Below are positions 23,073 to 34,500 of a stretch of 49,572 nt of DNA, in pieces. Made by a program: the position numbers and the translations under genes. Numbering within the stretch: position 1 is the stretch's first letter; each line of letters starts with the position of its first letter. The notes under the pieces are model-generated. The model saw only the letters and a list, made by a program, of their open reading frames with translations, did no database searches and was not told where the DNA came from. Source of the DNA: Diphasiastrum complanatum (taxonomy: Eukaryota > Streptophyta > Lycopodiopsida > Lycopodiales > Lycopodiaceae). The DNA is taken from positions 68,814,042 to 68,863,613 of the forward strand of contig CM055092.1 in assembly GCA_029204225.1 (NCBI GenBank), written 5' to 3'.

Positions 23073-23896
23073 ATCATTTGAAGATTATAGGGCAATATGA
23101 GGATTCTTAAGATAATGAGTAATTCTTGATTAGTTGGGTGAGTCAAGGATTTAGATTTGTTGGTTGAACTCTAAATTCCTTTACTCCAGTGCATACTTGA
23201 GATTGTATGGATCTCACAAGCATTTTCATTAAGTAATTGTTTACTTATGAGGAATTTGCTTACCTTACAGATTGTAGTCTATAAGTGCTTGTGTACTAAG
23301 TTTAGTCTTTATCTCCAGATTTATAGGAGACAGATAAATCTATTAAGATACATATAGATGCTGATTTCTTGCATATGATGCTATAATTGGGGCTATTAAC
23401 TCATTTGAGTAACTACAGTACTCTAGTTTGAGTTGTGATTGTCTGAGACTTGATGGATCTCCTAGAGATTTTAGATGACTGAATTGTGGTATTTTAGAAT
23501 ATCTGGATATTCTAAGAATATTGGTATCAATAAGCCTTATTTTCTACTATATATTGACATGGAATTTCTTTAGCTTTTGGATTTGATCTCTGAAATAAAG
23601 AAGTTAATTCACCCAGTGGTTCATGTAATTAGGATTACATGAAAGTGATGAATTTTTGTTTTGGAGTGAATCAACCCATTTGGAAGACTTATAGCTTAGT
23701 GTATCTTTTGGAATTTGAATTGGTATTCATGAGTAGAGACAAGCAATTAAAAAATTGTTGCATCTTTGAGTACTTATTCAGATGGAAAGATCAGACTAAG
23801 AATAATGGTTCATGGGTATGATTTGAAAGCATAAGGAATAGTTTCAAGTTTTCTTTTTCCCGTTCTAAGGACAGAACCTATTTAAGGGTAGAAGAA
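23073..23896 (+). other. Non-coding internal sequence of an older LTR element (right of nested copia)
   Basis: Continues 15595-16913 after the copia insertion. Ends in a PPT-like TTAAGGGTAGAAGAA (23882-23896) immediately before an LTR. No coding frames; the 60-codon frame at 23639 has no recognisable motif. Confidence 0.5.
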
Positions 23897-24373
23897 TGTT
23901 ACGACCATATTCAATAAAGGACCTGGAATAGTCCTAATATGGTAGATCGGCCCTCCAGTGTTTGAGATTATTGGTCATGCCTAGATTTAATTCCAAGTCA
24001 AGGCCTGCTGGTGACTAATGACCTTGAGAGGACCCAGACACTCTAATTGAGACATATGGAGTAGTGCATGTGCGTGTGACTGATATAGACAGGAGGTATG
24101 CATGTAGAGCTGTAACCTATTTATTGTTGACCTGCATGGGGATTGCATGTGCTCATGCACTGGATCCTACTCTCTATATATTGAGGTAGAGACTATCACG
24201 TCGACGACTTGGTCAAGGTTACCTGATGAGCTCTTCTCCTCTTGTTGTCACATTGGCATGGCTTGGGGGCTAGATCCAGGAGGGATCTAGGTTTGGTTGG
24301 GTGGTTTTGCTCCAAAGTCTCTCTTGTGTTTTCCTATCCTCATCTTAGGGGTTTATTCCTAGTGGTCTTTACA
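23897..24373 (+). repeat. LTR of family B, plus orientation (3' LTR)
   Basis: Begins TGTTACGACCATATTC after a polypurine tract and ends GGTCTTTACA. Termini are imperfect inverted repeats (TGTTACGACC versus TGTAAAGACC). A TATA-like CTCTATATATTGAGG lies at about 24171. It is about 80% similar to 11210-11654 in inverse orientation. No partner 5' LTR is visible in the window. Confidence 0.7.
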
Positions 24374-24482
24374 GTAATCATCACCTTGATCCCAATAATC
24401 TTCCATGCTATTTTCAAAATTATCATCGTAATATGACTGACTGTCATCTTTTGGTTCATAATAGGACAATCCATTCAAAATG
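24374..24482 (-). pseudogene. Possible copia gag linker scrap
   Basis: Minus strand stays open reading LNGLSYYEPKDDSQSYYDDN then FENSMEDYWDQGDDY. The acidic, Y/Q/N-rich composition recalls the gag linker seen at 15180-15300. It has no domain motif, so this is only a suggestion. Confidence 0.25.
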
Positions 24483-25109
24483 ATTATGAAGAATTAAGAT
24501 GACAGAGTGCGTAGGTTTCAGTAAGAGCAAGTATAAACAACTTTTGAAGAGTTTAAATTTTGGTATAAATGAGATTTCTACAATATCAAACTTTTGAATT
24601 GATGAATTGTGCTCTTTATCATGCTGAACCAAGCTCAAATAGAAAAAAATATATATATAAAAAAATAAAATTTGAAATTATAAACTCAATAACATAGAAA
24701 AAGAGGGGTGAAATTTTAAAAATTAAATAATGATTACAAAGATACATGTAGATAGTTGCACAATCTCAGGCTCAACGGACGGATCACTTTTGCTTTTGAT
24801 TGTATTGAGATCCAAGGTAAAACAAAAAAGTCATTAAATTTCAAAAATTATGGAGTAAAAACAAAAAAATTAGACGAACTTAGGAAAAGGGCCTACGAAG
24901 ATTCATAAATTGGATTGAAATTTTTTTTTGGAATCCATGGAACATAAGCTTATAGAAAAAGATTGTTGTAAAAAACAAAATTTGGCTATAATTTTTTGTC
25001 GACTGTCTTAATGAATCTCCTATGTGCATGTTAAAAAGAAGTAGATTGTAAAAAAAGAATATGAAAAATCATAAAATTAAATTTACCAGATTTTTTATGG
25101 AGTAAATGC
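24483..25109. other. AT-rich sequence without recognisable features
   Basis: No coding frames, repeats or RNA signatures that I can support. Confidence 0.5.
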
Positions 25110-25275
<166 letters not shown>

Positions 25276-25353
25276 ACGAGGTATCTGTTTTATTTCTTTT
25301 ATATTTTTTTTTTGAGAACCTTGATTTGCGAACATTGTTTAGGACTGCGAGTG

Positions 25354-25384
25354 TAGGGTTAGGGCTAGTAAGGGTAGGGTTAGG
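25354..25384. repeat. Short interstitial telomere-like repeat
   Basis: GTAGGGTTAGGGCTAGTAAG followed by GGTAGGGTTAGG: several TAGGG/TTAGGG units, degenerate, next to the long AG microsatellite. Confidence 0.6.
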
Positions 25385-25768
25385 TTTTTTAAAAAAAAAT
25401 CCTACAAAGCTTCAAAATGAAAAGAGCAAAAAAAATTTACAAAGGAAGAAGACCTAAAGATTGAAGAATTGAAGTACTTCTCTCCCAAGAAATCCTACCA
25501 AAGTCCTTGAATCAATCTAGAGTCGTTATATCTTTGTCAATTTTGGTTCAGATTCAAGCTTGAGAAAGATCTATAAATCTATAAAGTTATAGTCAAGAAA
25601 TTCGACCAAAAGTACAATAAAAAATAGAGAAAAACAAACAACAAAAACTAAAGATAACTAACTTGAAATGATTTTACTATAATGGCCATAACTTGGTCAT
25701 TATAGCTCCAAATAAAACAAAATTAGTTCTTCCCAGAAGCTAAGAAAAAGAGCTAGAAACTGCACAAA

Positions 25769-25788
25769 AGAAGAAGAAGAAGAAGAAA
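25769..25788. repeat. (GAA)n microsatellite
   Basis: About six GAA units followed by A-rich sequence. Confidence 0.8.
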
Positions 25789-25921
25789 AAAATATTGCTT
25801 CATTTGAAATTGGCTCAAAGAATTTTGGAAATTGAGAAATCAAGAAAACTAGAAAATTAGTGAATAAAAATTCAACCAAACTTGTAAAAAACCATCAAAT
25901 CTGATGGGAAAACGATCTAAT

Positions 25922-25932
25922 GCTCTGATACA
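25922..25932 (-). other. Degraded primer-binding site of a minus-strand copia element
   Basis: Minus strand TGTATCAGAGC, one base short of the PBS consensus. LTR sequence would lie to the right (from about 25933), but its ends are not clear. Confidence 0.45.
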
Positions 25933-26887
25933 AAATTCTCATGTGCCAATCTTAGTATTCAAATATCTAATCCATTCTTGAATATCAAATTAGCATGGCA
26001 AAACAAGAAATTAAGAAGTCAAGAAACTAGATAAAAGTAGCAAACATTCCCTCCCCAAAATAGATGGAAAAGCTTTTTTCATCATTATTAATTATATGTA
26101 GGGCCTGTGTCTAGAGCATGATCAAAGCTCTCATGTGATTTTAGACACATGAACCACAAATTACATCAATAAAGCTCTCAAAGAGAAGCTTCAAGAATGT
26201 TGAGGGTTCAAAAATCACAAATGTAGAATAGTCTCCAAATTTAGCATGATATTAGCTATTTGTAGTGGTCTTTTGTGTTTTTACTTTGCGTTTGGGACCT
26301 TATTTGGCTAATTCGGGCCTTACAACCATTATTGCAAATCTCGCTATTCACAAATATAGCGCAGTTGTTCGAGCCACTTTATTAACTATCCTATTGAATA
26401 ATTCTATTCTAATTTAACCATGACTATATATAGCGTTGCAATTATTAAGCTCATGGGGTAATTATATGCAGCACATGACATTGTTAAGAATATGGTCCCT
26501 ATAGATGAAGGCATTATCAAAATCTATGGATAAATACTTAGCTTATGCAGCTGATATGAAAGCAAGCTTTGGACCATTCTATGTTAGAGGAGAATATAAT
26601 TTTAAAATTTAAGTTTGATTTGTGAGTAATCAGAGCATGCAACATAGATTCGAGTATGCCACACCAAGATAAAACCATAAACTCAAGCCATAGAGATAGA
26701 GGAGAGAGAACACACCATCATAGCTTCTATTCAAGAAGAGTGCACAATTCAATGAGAGGGAGAGAGCCAACCTGAGAGAGATAGTGGAGGCTATGCCTCC
26801 TCACACTTAACCACATGTCATTTAGTCCTAATCACATTACAAATGGTACACTTGCACTTTTTATGGGTGTTTTAAACCCCATTAAGT
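25933..26887. other. Anonymous sequence, possibly degraded LTR
   Basis: No genes. If the PBS at 25922 is real, part of this is a minus-strand LTR. No matching partner is visible. Confidence 0.35.
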
Positions 26888-26903
26888 CATTTTTGATTAT
26901 TAA
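26888..26903. repeat. Left target-site duplication of the SINE
   Basis: CATTTTTGATTATTAA, 16 bp, identical to 26989-27004. Confidence 0.9.
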
Positions 26904-26988
26904 CCCAACGGGGTTGGCTCAACTGGTTAGCTTGGCATCCAAAGTTTCTTTGGTCCCAGGTTCGAGCCTCCCCTTGGAAACCAAGAAG
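26904..26988 (+). mobile_element. Ultra-short tRNA-derived SINE, copy 1 (85 bp)
   Basis: Contains a perfect RNA polymerase III A box (TGGCTCAACTGG, about 26915-26926) and a B box (GGTTCGAGCC, about 26959-26968) spaced as in a tRNA. The body runs CCCAACGGGG to ACCAAGAAG and is flanked by perfect 16-bp duplications, so it was inserted by retrotransposition. It has essentially no tRNA-unrelated body or poly(A) tail. A second copy lies at 43576-43667. It is not a tRNA gene: no acceptor stem pairing is evident. Confidence 0.85.
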
Positions 26989-27004
26989 CATTTTTGATTA
27001 TTAA
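26989..27004. repeat. Right target-site duplication of the SINE
   Basis: CATTTTTGATTATTAA, matching 26888-26903 exactly. Confidence 0.9.
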
Positions 27005-28810
27005 GTACATTTCAAGTATCCTACACCAATATATGACTAATATAGAATCACCATAGTAGTCAATGACCAATTAGCCTTCCACTAATAACATGGTCCATGT
27101 AAATTTTTTCCTGGATCTATAAATCCAATTCACAATGAAAAATTGACAAGTTCCATCAAGAAAAACTTGTTCCAAACTAAACTAAAAGGTTGGAGCTTAT
27201 CTTTTCAAGGTTGAATGCCTTGTTAAACTTGTTCCATTTTAATTGAGTAGAAAACCGCAAAAGTTATTGCTCAAGTAGGTTCATGATGCCTCTTAAGTTG
27301 AAAAAAGGCTTCATTAGTTATTCATGACACTTTAGGAACTTAGAATAATTCAGCTTCATTGGAACCGACAATTCATTTTGATTACATGAATTATGCCTCA
27401 TGTGGTTTGAAGCCTTGATACAAACTTTAGGTCTTTTAAAATTGCATCATGGGCACATAAAACAAGGCTGAACGTGTCATATGAAGATTGGACCATAAGA
27501 AATGAAGTTATGAAGTGAAGTGATGAAGTTTCATAGAAGTAGATGTCAGTCAAATTTTATTCTGAAATAACGTCATCAATTCACTGACATTTTGTCCAAT
27601 ATAAACTTCAACAGATTAAAGCAGTTAGGCAAGATCTTGAAATTTTGCACATACTCTAGGACTGATCTTTTCACAGGCTTTCTAATATTTTCACTTTGAC
27701 AGCATATTCTTCAAATGACATACTTTCAACTTTAGTCAACAACAGGGCAAATTTCACTTTATGCAAGAAATGTATATCATTGTTTCTTTAATAAATTCAG
27801 CTCTGAACTTCATTAAACAAAGACGATGTGGTATTGTACCACAAAGGCCTTGCCATGTGATATCCTCAAATTCTAGGATTTGTTTAAAATTTAGGATTTG
27901 TGATAAATTATTTTGTAGTTTCAAATTTTGGATAGTAGTCTGTCGTAAGTTCTTAAGAGACATTTGAATGTTAGATGAGATCTATAATATTTGTTGTCAT
28001 TTATTTTAAAAGTCAATTTATTGTAAGTTTTGTACAAAGCTATTTTTTAGAGAAAGATGTTGATTCCATTCTTGTACTTGTTGGCTTTTTCAAACAATGG
28101 CCCAAAGTTTGAATCAATTAAAATCCTAATTAAAAAGGATAAATTTGTTATATGACTTTGTTATATTTTGAGCATTTTGGCCCATGAGTTGTTGAAGAGC
28201 CTAGATAAATTATCTTGTTTTAGGAGAATCGTTGATTCTTTTTTTGTACTTTGCAATTTCTTTGGAACTTCCTCGATGTTTTTGTATGAAATCTTCAACA
28301 GATATTTCTTGCTCAATGGATTCATTATTGTGTTTTTTCGCTTCCTTTAATAGTTGATGAGATTCATGTGTTTTTATGTACTTTTTCAAAAAAACTACAA
28401 CATCCTTTATTGTAAGGCTAGACCTTCACCTGAGGAAGCGTTGCCACACAAGAAACACTCCTAATTGCAAACATAGTATATTGGGTTATGTGATATGCAA
28501 GAGGGCGACCTTTTCTGTCTGATAGGTTGGGAGCTCAATTTCAATCACTAGCACAAAGTAGAAGAAAATAAGAATGAGTTTTAATTGACTGATTCAAATG
28601 TGGCATGTTGGTGAGGGTGGGGGCAATCTTCTTAATAGTAAGAAGAGAAAACAAAGCATCTGGAACTTAGTCTGTCGTTTGTATCGATGACGCTAAGATG
28701 TGGTAATGCCAACAATAGGAAATTAATTCTTTGATACTGAAAGGTTGAAAAAAACTGAAGAGTATGATATCAATTTGATATCGCAAAAGATATCAAGTAT
28801 TAGAGCTTTT
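27005..28810. other. Anonymous AT-rich sequence
   Basis: No supported genes, RNA genes or repeats. Short frames at 27754-27967 and 28168-28350 have no motifs. Confidence 0.5.
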
Positions 28811-28822
28811 GCTTTGATATCA
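28811..28822 (-). other. Old primer-binding site (minus)
   Basis: GCTTTGATATCA followed by TGTTGGAA, the complement of a mutated PBS with the start of an LTR. Only 32 bp of that LTR remain before the next junction. Confidence 0.5.
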
Positions 28823-28854
28823 TGTTGGAATTAGATAAAGAAGTAGTGAAATTC

Positions 28855-28866
28855 GCTCTGATACCA
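28855..28866 (-). other. Primer-binding site (minus)
   Basis: GCTCTGATACCA, exact complement of TGGTATCAGAGC, directly before TGTCGGAAAG. Confidence 0.8.
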
Positions 28867-29405
28867 TGTCGGAAAGTGGTGTACAGAAGATAGGTCTAGC
28901 TCGAAAAGAAAACGAACTCGAAAAAGAAACGAATGAAAATAATTCGAGTGTCTAGAAAGAAAACTTTTCGTGCATGGCAGAATAAACTATCTTCCTCTTT
29001 CACAATGCATGACTACGCCTATCAATTTCAAACAAAACAAGAAATCGCGTTTGAACTTATAGTAACTAACTTCGAAATCGCCGGTACTATAGTGATTACG
29101 TAGCCAAACAATTAAGCATCGAAAATTATCATACAAAGAATTAGTCGCGAAGAAATACAAAAACACATACATTCTGAGACAAAAACTAAACACAATGAAA
29201 GACAACATTGATTCAGTATGAAAACGTAACAGAAGTAAATGAGTACAATAAGTTGCGGATCGAAGCCGCATACACTATGCTATCTCTGAACGGCTAAAAT
29301 GAAAGTCTGAATTAAGCGCAATGCTGATAAGCAATAGCGCAATAGCAATCTCTAAAACAACTGTAAGAAGTGTGCTAGAATGTTCAAGAGTGTTCAAGCT
29401 CGCAG

Positions 29406-29409
<4 letters not shown>

Positions 29410-29492
<83 letters not shown>
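29410..29492. repeat. (GA)41 microsatellite
   Basis: Uninterrupted GA dinucleotides. It gives a spurious Glu-Arg repeat in the plus frame 29321-29545. Confidence 0.97.
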
Positions 29493-29494
<2 letters not shown>

Positions 29495-29733
29495 AACTAT
29501 TCAAATGGTTCTTTTGATAATTCCGATGATCATTATACTGTATGAATATGAACAACTATTTATACTAAGAAATTAGGTCGTGAATTGCGATCGCCAGTTG
29601 GCTGGTAATCAGCTGGCATCCATCTGGTCCTTATCATTAATTGCTGATAAGCGGTGAAATTGGCCGTAAACGTTCTGTCTGCATAAATGAACCAAAACTG
29701 TAGCTCTGCAGAAATGAACTAAAACAGCCACAG

Positions 29734-29971
29734 GCGACACTGTCGGATTTTTCGCGAAAAGGGAGAAAAGGAGACGGTGCCCTTATATCTCATTTAGGGT
29801 TGCCCCACACTTTGCCAGAGTCATTTTCTTAACACTTGAGGCTATTTAGAAAAAGCGAAAAATGCGACACTGTGATTTTACACGAGATTTCTATCAGGCG
29901 AAAATTGCGAAAAAGAGACACTGCATTTTTTTCAACAGAATTCTTGACAGGCGAAAAAGGCGACACTGTCG
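29734..29971. repeat. Cluster of GCGACACTGT motifs
   Basis: GCGACACTGT(CG) occurs at 29734, 29864 and 29960, with a variant GAGACACTGC at 29915. Each is preceded by GCGAAAAA-type strings. Related motifs occur at 1-90. Confidence 0.7.
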
Positions 29972-30090
29972 TAAACTCCGTGTAATTTTGCAGATTGTGG
30001 AAACACACGGGAAAATCCGCAGAACTGGATAAACAATGGATGAAAATTAAAACCGATTAGTCGATTGGTAAGAAGGAGAATAATCCAACA

Positions 30091-30770
30091 ATACAAAAGG
30101 GAGCAAGGGGATGAACATTTACACAAAAAAAATTTATCCCTTGTTGGCATCCAATCAACACATTGAATTTTTTTCGTTAACGTGTGCATAAACTCTATTG
30201 ACCAACTTGAACACATAGTATTGACTTTGCATAAACCCCATTCACCAATTTGAGCACATAATATTGACTTTTGCAAGGCAATGCCAAAAATAAGAATATC
30301 GTGCATTCTAATAGAGACACCTCGTCTTTTAGCCAAGTGTCACAATAGTTATCCGGTTATCCTATCGTGCCAAAACCAACAAATCAGCCAAAAGATAATT
30401 TCTACTCAAACTCAACAAACAAAGAATGAGATATGTCATGTTTTTGCAAATGATCACAATAGCTTGTTGTTACACAATTGAGAATTACAAAATTGAGAAA
30501 TTGACATGTCAATGAGAATCCTAAGCTATAGTGCAACTAGGGCCCATCTTAGCCCAAAAAAAAAAAATTGTCATGCAAAATTAAAAGCATTTAGTATCAT
30601 TGGATAAGGGTGGGACCCTTGGTGCACTCACTCAGATATGGAAATAAAGTATTCCAAATAAATGATACTTGTGCTGAAGTAGCGTGAGAAACAAATGTGA
30701 AGAGGGGCCATGGGCCCATCCCCCAACGCAAGTAAAGAGTAATCTGGGTCTCCCCCGACGTAATGTTTAC
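30091..30770. other. Anonymous sequence
   Basis: No supported genes. Open frames on the minus strand (29932-30336, 30628-31032) lack motifs; the second is created by the fold-back at 30771-30920. Confidence 0.5.
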
Positions 30771-30920
30771 GTATTATGGAAGGAGCCAGGCATAGGCCAT
30801 TCTGCCCGGTAAGGATTTCCAAAAAATTTTGGGCGAGGCTCGGAGGGGCCGAGCCTAAAATTTTTTGGAAAGCCGAACCGGGCAGAATGGCCTGTGCCCG
30901 GCTCATTCCATTGCGTAATG
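30771..30920. repeat. Long fold-back (inverted repeat) element
   Basis: Arms of about 70 bp (30771-30843 and 30849-30920) around a 5-bp spacer. Matching blocks from outside in: GGAGCC/GGCTC, GGCCATTCTGCCCGG/CCGGGCAGAATGGCC, TTTCCAAAAAATTTT/AAAATTTTTTGGAAA, AGGCTCGG/CCGAGCCT. A few mismatches and one small indel. It could be a fold-back MITE or transcribe a hairpin. Confidence 0.85.
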
Positions 30921-31112
30921 GAGTCTTTGACTTTTTCACATGCCATTTACAAAGCATAATCAGCAGTGTGGGTTTTTTTTTGGACCAATGAAAAATTGCC
31001 ATGTGGCAGTCTTGACGCGCACAGTCTGACACGCGTTTGGAATGTGTTTCAAAATTTTAAATTTTTTAAAAAAAAATCAAATGACATTTAAAAATCCCAA
31101 AATCAGCACAAA

Positions 31113-31221
31113 GAATTCATTACTTGTTAATGTAATGTAGATCGTGCGTGTCACCCATTCTCTGAGTCTGAATTCATTACTTGTTAATGTAGATCGTGCG
31201 TGTCACCCATTCTCTGAGTCT
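31113..31221. repeat. 57-bp tandem duplication upstream of the MTP gene
   Basis: GAATTCATTACTTGTTAATG begins at 31113 and 31170. Both continue GATCGTGCGTGTCACCCATT, CTCTGAGTCT. The first copy has an extra ATGTA. It lies about 190-290 bp before the MTP start codon, so in the proximal promoter or 5' UTR. Confidence 0.95.
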
Positions 31222-31330
31222 GAGAAGCGTCGCAGGTTCTTCGTCATAGTGGAGCACTGGAACTGCTACTGTTTTCCCTTCGTTTTTTTTGATATGCTTT
31301 GCTTTGCTTCGCTTCGCTTCGAGGAAGAGC

Positions 31331-31372
31331 AGATAGGGGAGGTCGAGGAAGAGATAGGGGAGGTCGAGGAAG
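31331..31372. repeat. 21-bp tandem repeat in the MTP 5' leader
   Basis: AGATAGGGGAGGTCGAGGAA plus G, twice without a mismatch. Purine-rich, 34 bp before the start codon. Confidence 0.9.
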
Positions 31373-31405
31373 AGAAACAGTGAGAGGACGTCGAAGGTCT
31401 TGGTT

Positions 31406-31583
31406 ATGGCGGAGACGTCTGAGGCTTTTGCGAAAATGGATTCTCCCGAGCTGAAGGAGGCTCCGCTTTGGGCTGAGAACGAGCGCGCGTGGAGGTTGGA
31501 TGCAAATTCCTTTCGTAGACCAGATTCGGTTCATCCTCCTGACTCTCGTCGACGCGCCCTCCAAAAATGCTTCCAAGGCCTAG
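31406..31583 (+). CDS. MTP exon 1
   Basis: Encodes residues 1-59 and the first base of Gly60: [17 protein letters not shown] to ALQKCFQGL. Donor GTTCGT follows CTAG. An upstream in-frame TTG at 31400 is not needed. An internal ATG at 31436 is an alternative start. Confidence 0.8.
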
Positions 31584-34500
31584 GTTCGTTCACAGCATCG
31601 TTTTCTTGATCGTCTGAATTATTGTATGTTGTCTGGAGATTTGCATGCAGATTTAGTATCTCGCCTGATTGTGTTTACAAGATAATTTGAGTTATTGAAT
31701 GTCAGTTTGGTGGAACCGTTATATCTTGCATCGGAAGTAAGCGTGTGTTTAGATTTAGGTGATATGCTGTCACGAGCAGCCTCAACGTCACAGCATTTGG
31801 CTTCCACAAGACACTATTCGCTAATTCTCACTTATACGTAGATACTTTCTTTTCGGTTGTTATTAGTCGTGCGGAAGTGCTGCATAATACTAAGTAGACT
31901 TTACTTCCCAGTATCCTGCTAACAGACATAGTGACAGAAGACAAAAAGGTCTATGGATGTTGCCCCACAGTTGTTGTCACGTACGCTTCATCTCCGCTAC
32001 AGATTCTAGGAAAACAAATTTGATATATCAACTATTATTTTTGCTAAAATAAGCTCTTATTATTCAGCTATAGTGTTGCTTACTTCTATCTTTCCTATGC
32101 AAGAGGATTATTTTTTAGCAGTGGCGTCTGTTTCTGCTGTCATTATAGTTTTGCTTATATTCTTGCTGTGTTCAAATATTTTCGTGTTTTTCTACAAGCT
32201 TGCAGCACTTGATTTGAGCAATTTATGTTTCTTTGTTGCTCTGTGGTTTATTCTGTGCTATCTACATAATATAACTCTTGAAGTTTTCATCTGAGTGTAG
32301 TTTTTCCAGCCTTTTTTATCTAAGCTGTTGAGTCTAAAGCATTGGCTAAGGTGCCATGGTCGCCTAAGCTTGTTCGTTTGAATCGTTGGAAGGTCTGTCG
32401 GCTCAGATGCAGGTTTTTACACAAAGGATAGTTTGATAACCGATGTACTGGAAATATCCAAATGTTCAAGTTTTGTAAGTATCACTGTATACTGCAGGGA
32501 TGGGCACGGGAGGTGTAGCCAAGTACTATAAGCAACAATTGGACGTGCTTGAGGGCTTCACAGAAATGGACACAATTGAAGATGGTGGCTCTTTGCCGGG
32601 AGCTACAAAAGTAAGGTTTTCTTATTCTTGCTGAATGCATATTGAAGATGGTGGTTCTTTTTTATAAGAAACCAAAGTAAGCTATTTCTTAGTCTGCTGA
32701 GGGCAAAATTGCTATTGATTGTAAGTAAACTATAGCTACAAGCATATCATTAATAAGTGTTTTGGTGTTGAGTGCCCAGACACTATAAATAGGCCCTAAG
32801 GCCTTATTCTAAAAGGTTGATAGAGATGCTTAGCTGGTGCTTTGAGTTAGCTAAGATTGCTCAGGTTAGCATAAGTTGGCTTAGGTTTCTTAGATTAGCA
32901 TCAGTTGGCTCAGCTAAATCAGCATTCTTTTGGGGAGTAGATTGAACACATTCTAGTGTAGGTCATTGACGGAGCTCAATTTTACTTTTTTGAAGATTTA
33001 GGTGTTAAGTTCACCTGTGTATCTCACTGGAGCTACCATTCTTTTTTAGGTTCTCATGTTTTGAGCTAATCAGGACAGCACATTTGGAATTTGATCCAGG
33101 ACTTTGTTATGTCATGCATGAGTAGCATAAATTTGATTGCACTTGTGATTTTGTTGGGTATTTTTAGCGAAACATTGTAATATTTTCACTTTGTATTTTG
33201 TGAACTTGTTTGTGAGTTAGAAGACATTTTTGCAATATTTTGAAGCTATTGGATACTTTGTATGTTGTTGCCACCAAAGGCATATGGATGCAAGTTCGTA
33301 TGTATACATGTGTTTGTGCAAGCATCCGTACTAGATAGATGAAGGATATATGGTTTGTGTACAGATTCTCTGCTTATTTTTAGTAGGTTGAAGCCCTAGT
33401 AGGAACTGGCTATGTTTTTCAAGATTGTCGTGGAGTAGAATACAAGGATTTAAATTCAAATTACAACTTTCATGCGATGAAATTGATTCATAGAGACTTT
33501 GTATTTTTATCAAACTGTAGGTTTTGTGGCATATGAGTGCAACTTTGGGACACTAGTTTTTCCACCTGATTCAAAATTGAACTTTTTAGAATTGGATGAA
33601 TTGGCATGAACTGTAGTACCGAACCAAGTCCCTCTCGAAAGAATTGGCAAGTTCTTTTTTTTTTCTTTTTTTTTTTTGCATTTTTGTAAAATTTTCATCT
33701 GCGAGAGTGCTCTTGAGCATTTTGTCCAATCTCTCAGATGAACTGTAGCAATCCTAGATTCACTAGAGATTGGGGGGGAAGTAGTAGATCTGTTGGGTAA
33801 AATCGAGCGTGGAAATTGGACTCCCTCGGTGCATGTTTTACGCCTATCGAATTAAATCAGAGTATCAAGTCGAATGACTCAGCCGATTCTACTCAGTTTT
33901 GACTTCAAAGTGTCAGAACCGATAAGGTCGATTACGTAGACAAACAAAAAATCTAATGATTGTTAGTTGCGAAGCGACAACAGACAGTTTAGACAAATTG
34001 ATAAGAGAGCAGTATCAGACAGAACAATAAAGCAGAGTGGCATAACATTCACACTAACATAATTCGGAATGCAATAAGACAAAGAATCCATTCAGAAAGT
34101 AAAGAATACAAGTCAGGTGAAATGACAAGACAATTGCGGTAGTAACCGTGTACTAGAAACTAGCTCTTAGTTCTGTAACAAATTCGATGATTTGAAGCTC
34201 ATTCGATAGCTTATTCTAACTCTCTGTTTGAATCTAATTGATGTAACAACATCTACAGTGCCTGCTGATTAATTACAAAACTCATCCAATTCCAAATTTT
34301 TGTTTTCTTGATATGCTTCATTCATATAACACGACACATATTATCTGGTCATTATAGACATGTATACAAATGTATAGATACGTTGAGCCTTGCTATCTGA
34401 GATGGATCTTGGCGGCGATCATGGCTGTCCCTATTCCATGTAGGTGGCAAACGTGGTTGATGCTATGTGAATAGGTAGAGATTGTGGCTGTTGTCATTGT

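Larger units (their letters stand above)
28867..30090 (-). repeat. Copia-type LTR, minus orientation
   Basis: Left end TGTCGGAAAG is fixed by the PBS. A plausible right end is TAATCCAACA (30090), giving an inverted TGTTGGA/TCCGACA terminus and a length of about 1.2 kb. On the minus strand a TATA-like AGTATAAATAG lies near 29560. The right boundary is uncertain because no PPT follows. It contains the GA microsatellite and the GCGACACTGT motif cluster. Confidence 0.55.

Noticed and set aside
26904-26988. A tRNA gene
   Set aside because: A and B boxes are present but there is no acceptor stem or full cloverleaf, and flanking 16-bp duplications show a retroposed SINE.
29321-29545. Plus-strand open frame with Glu-Arg repeats
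   Set aside because: It is the (GA)41 microsatellite inside an LTR.
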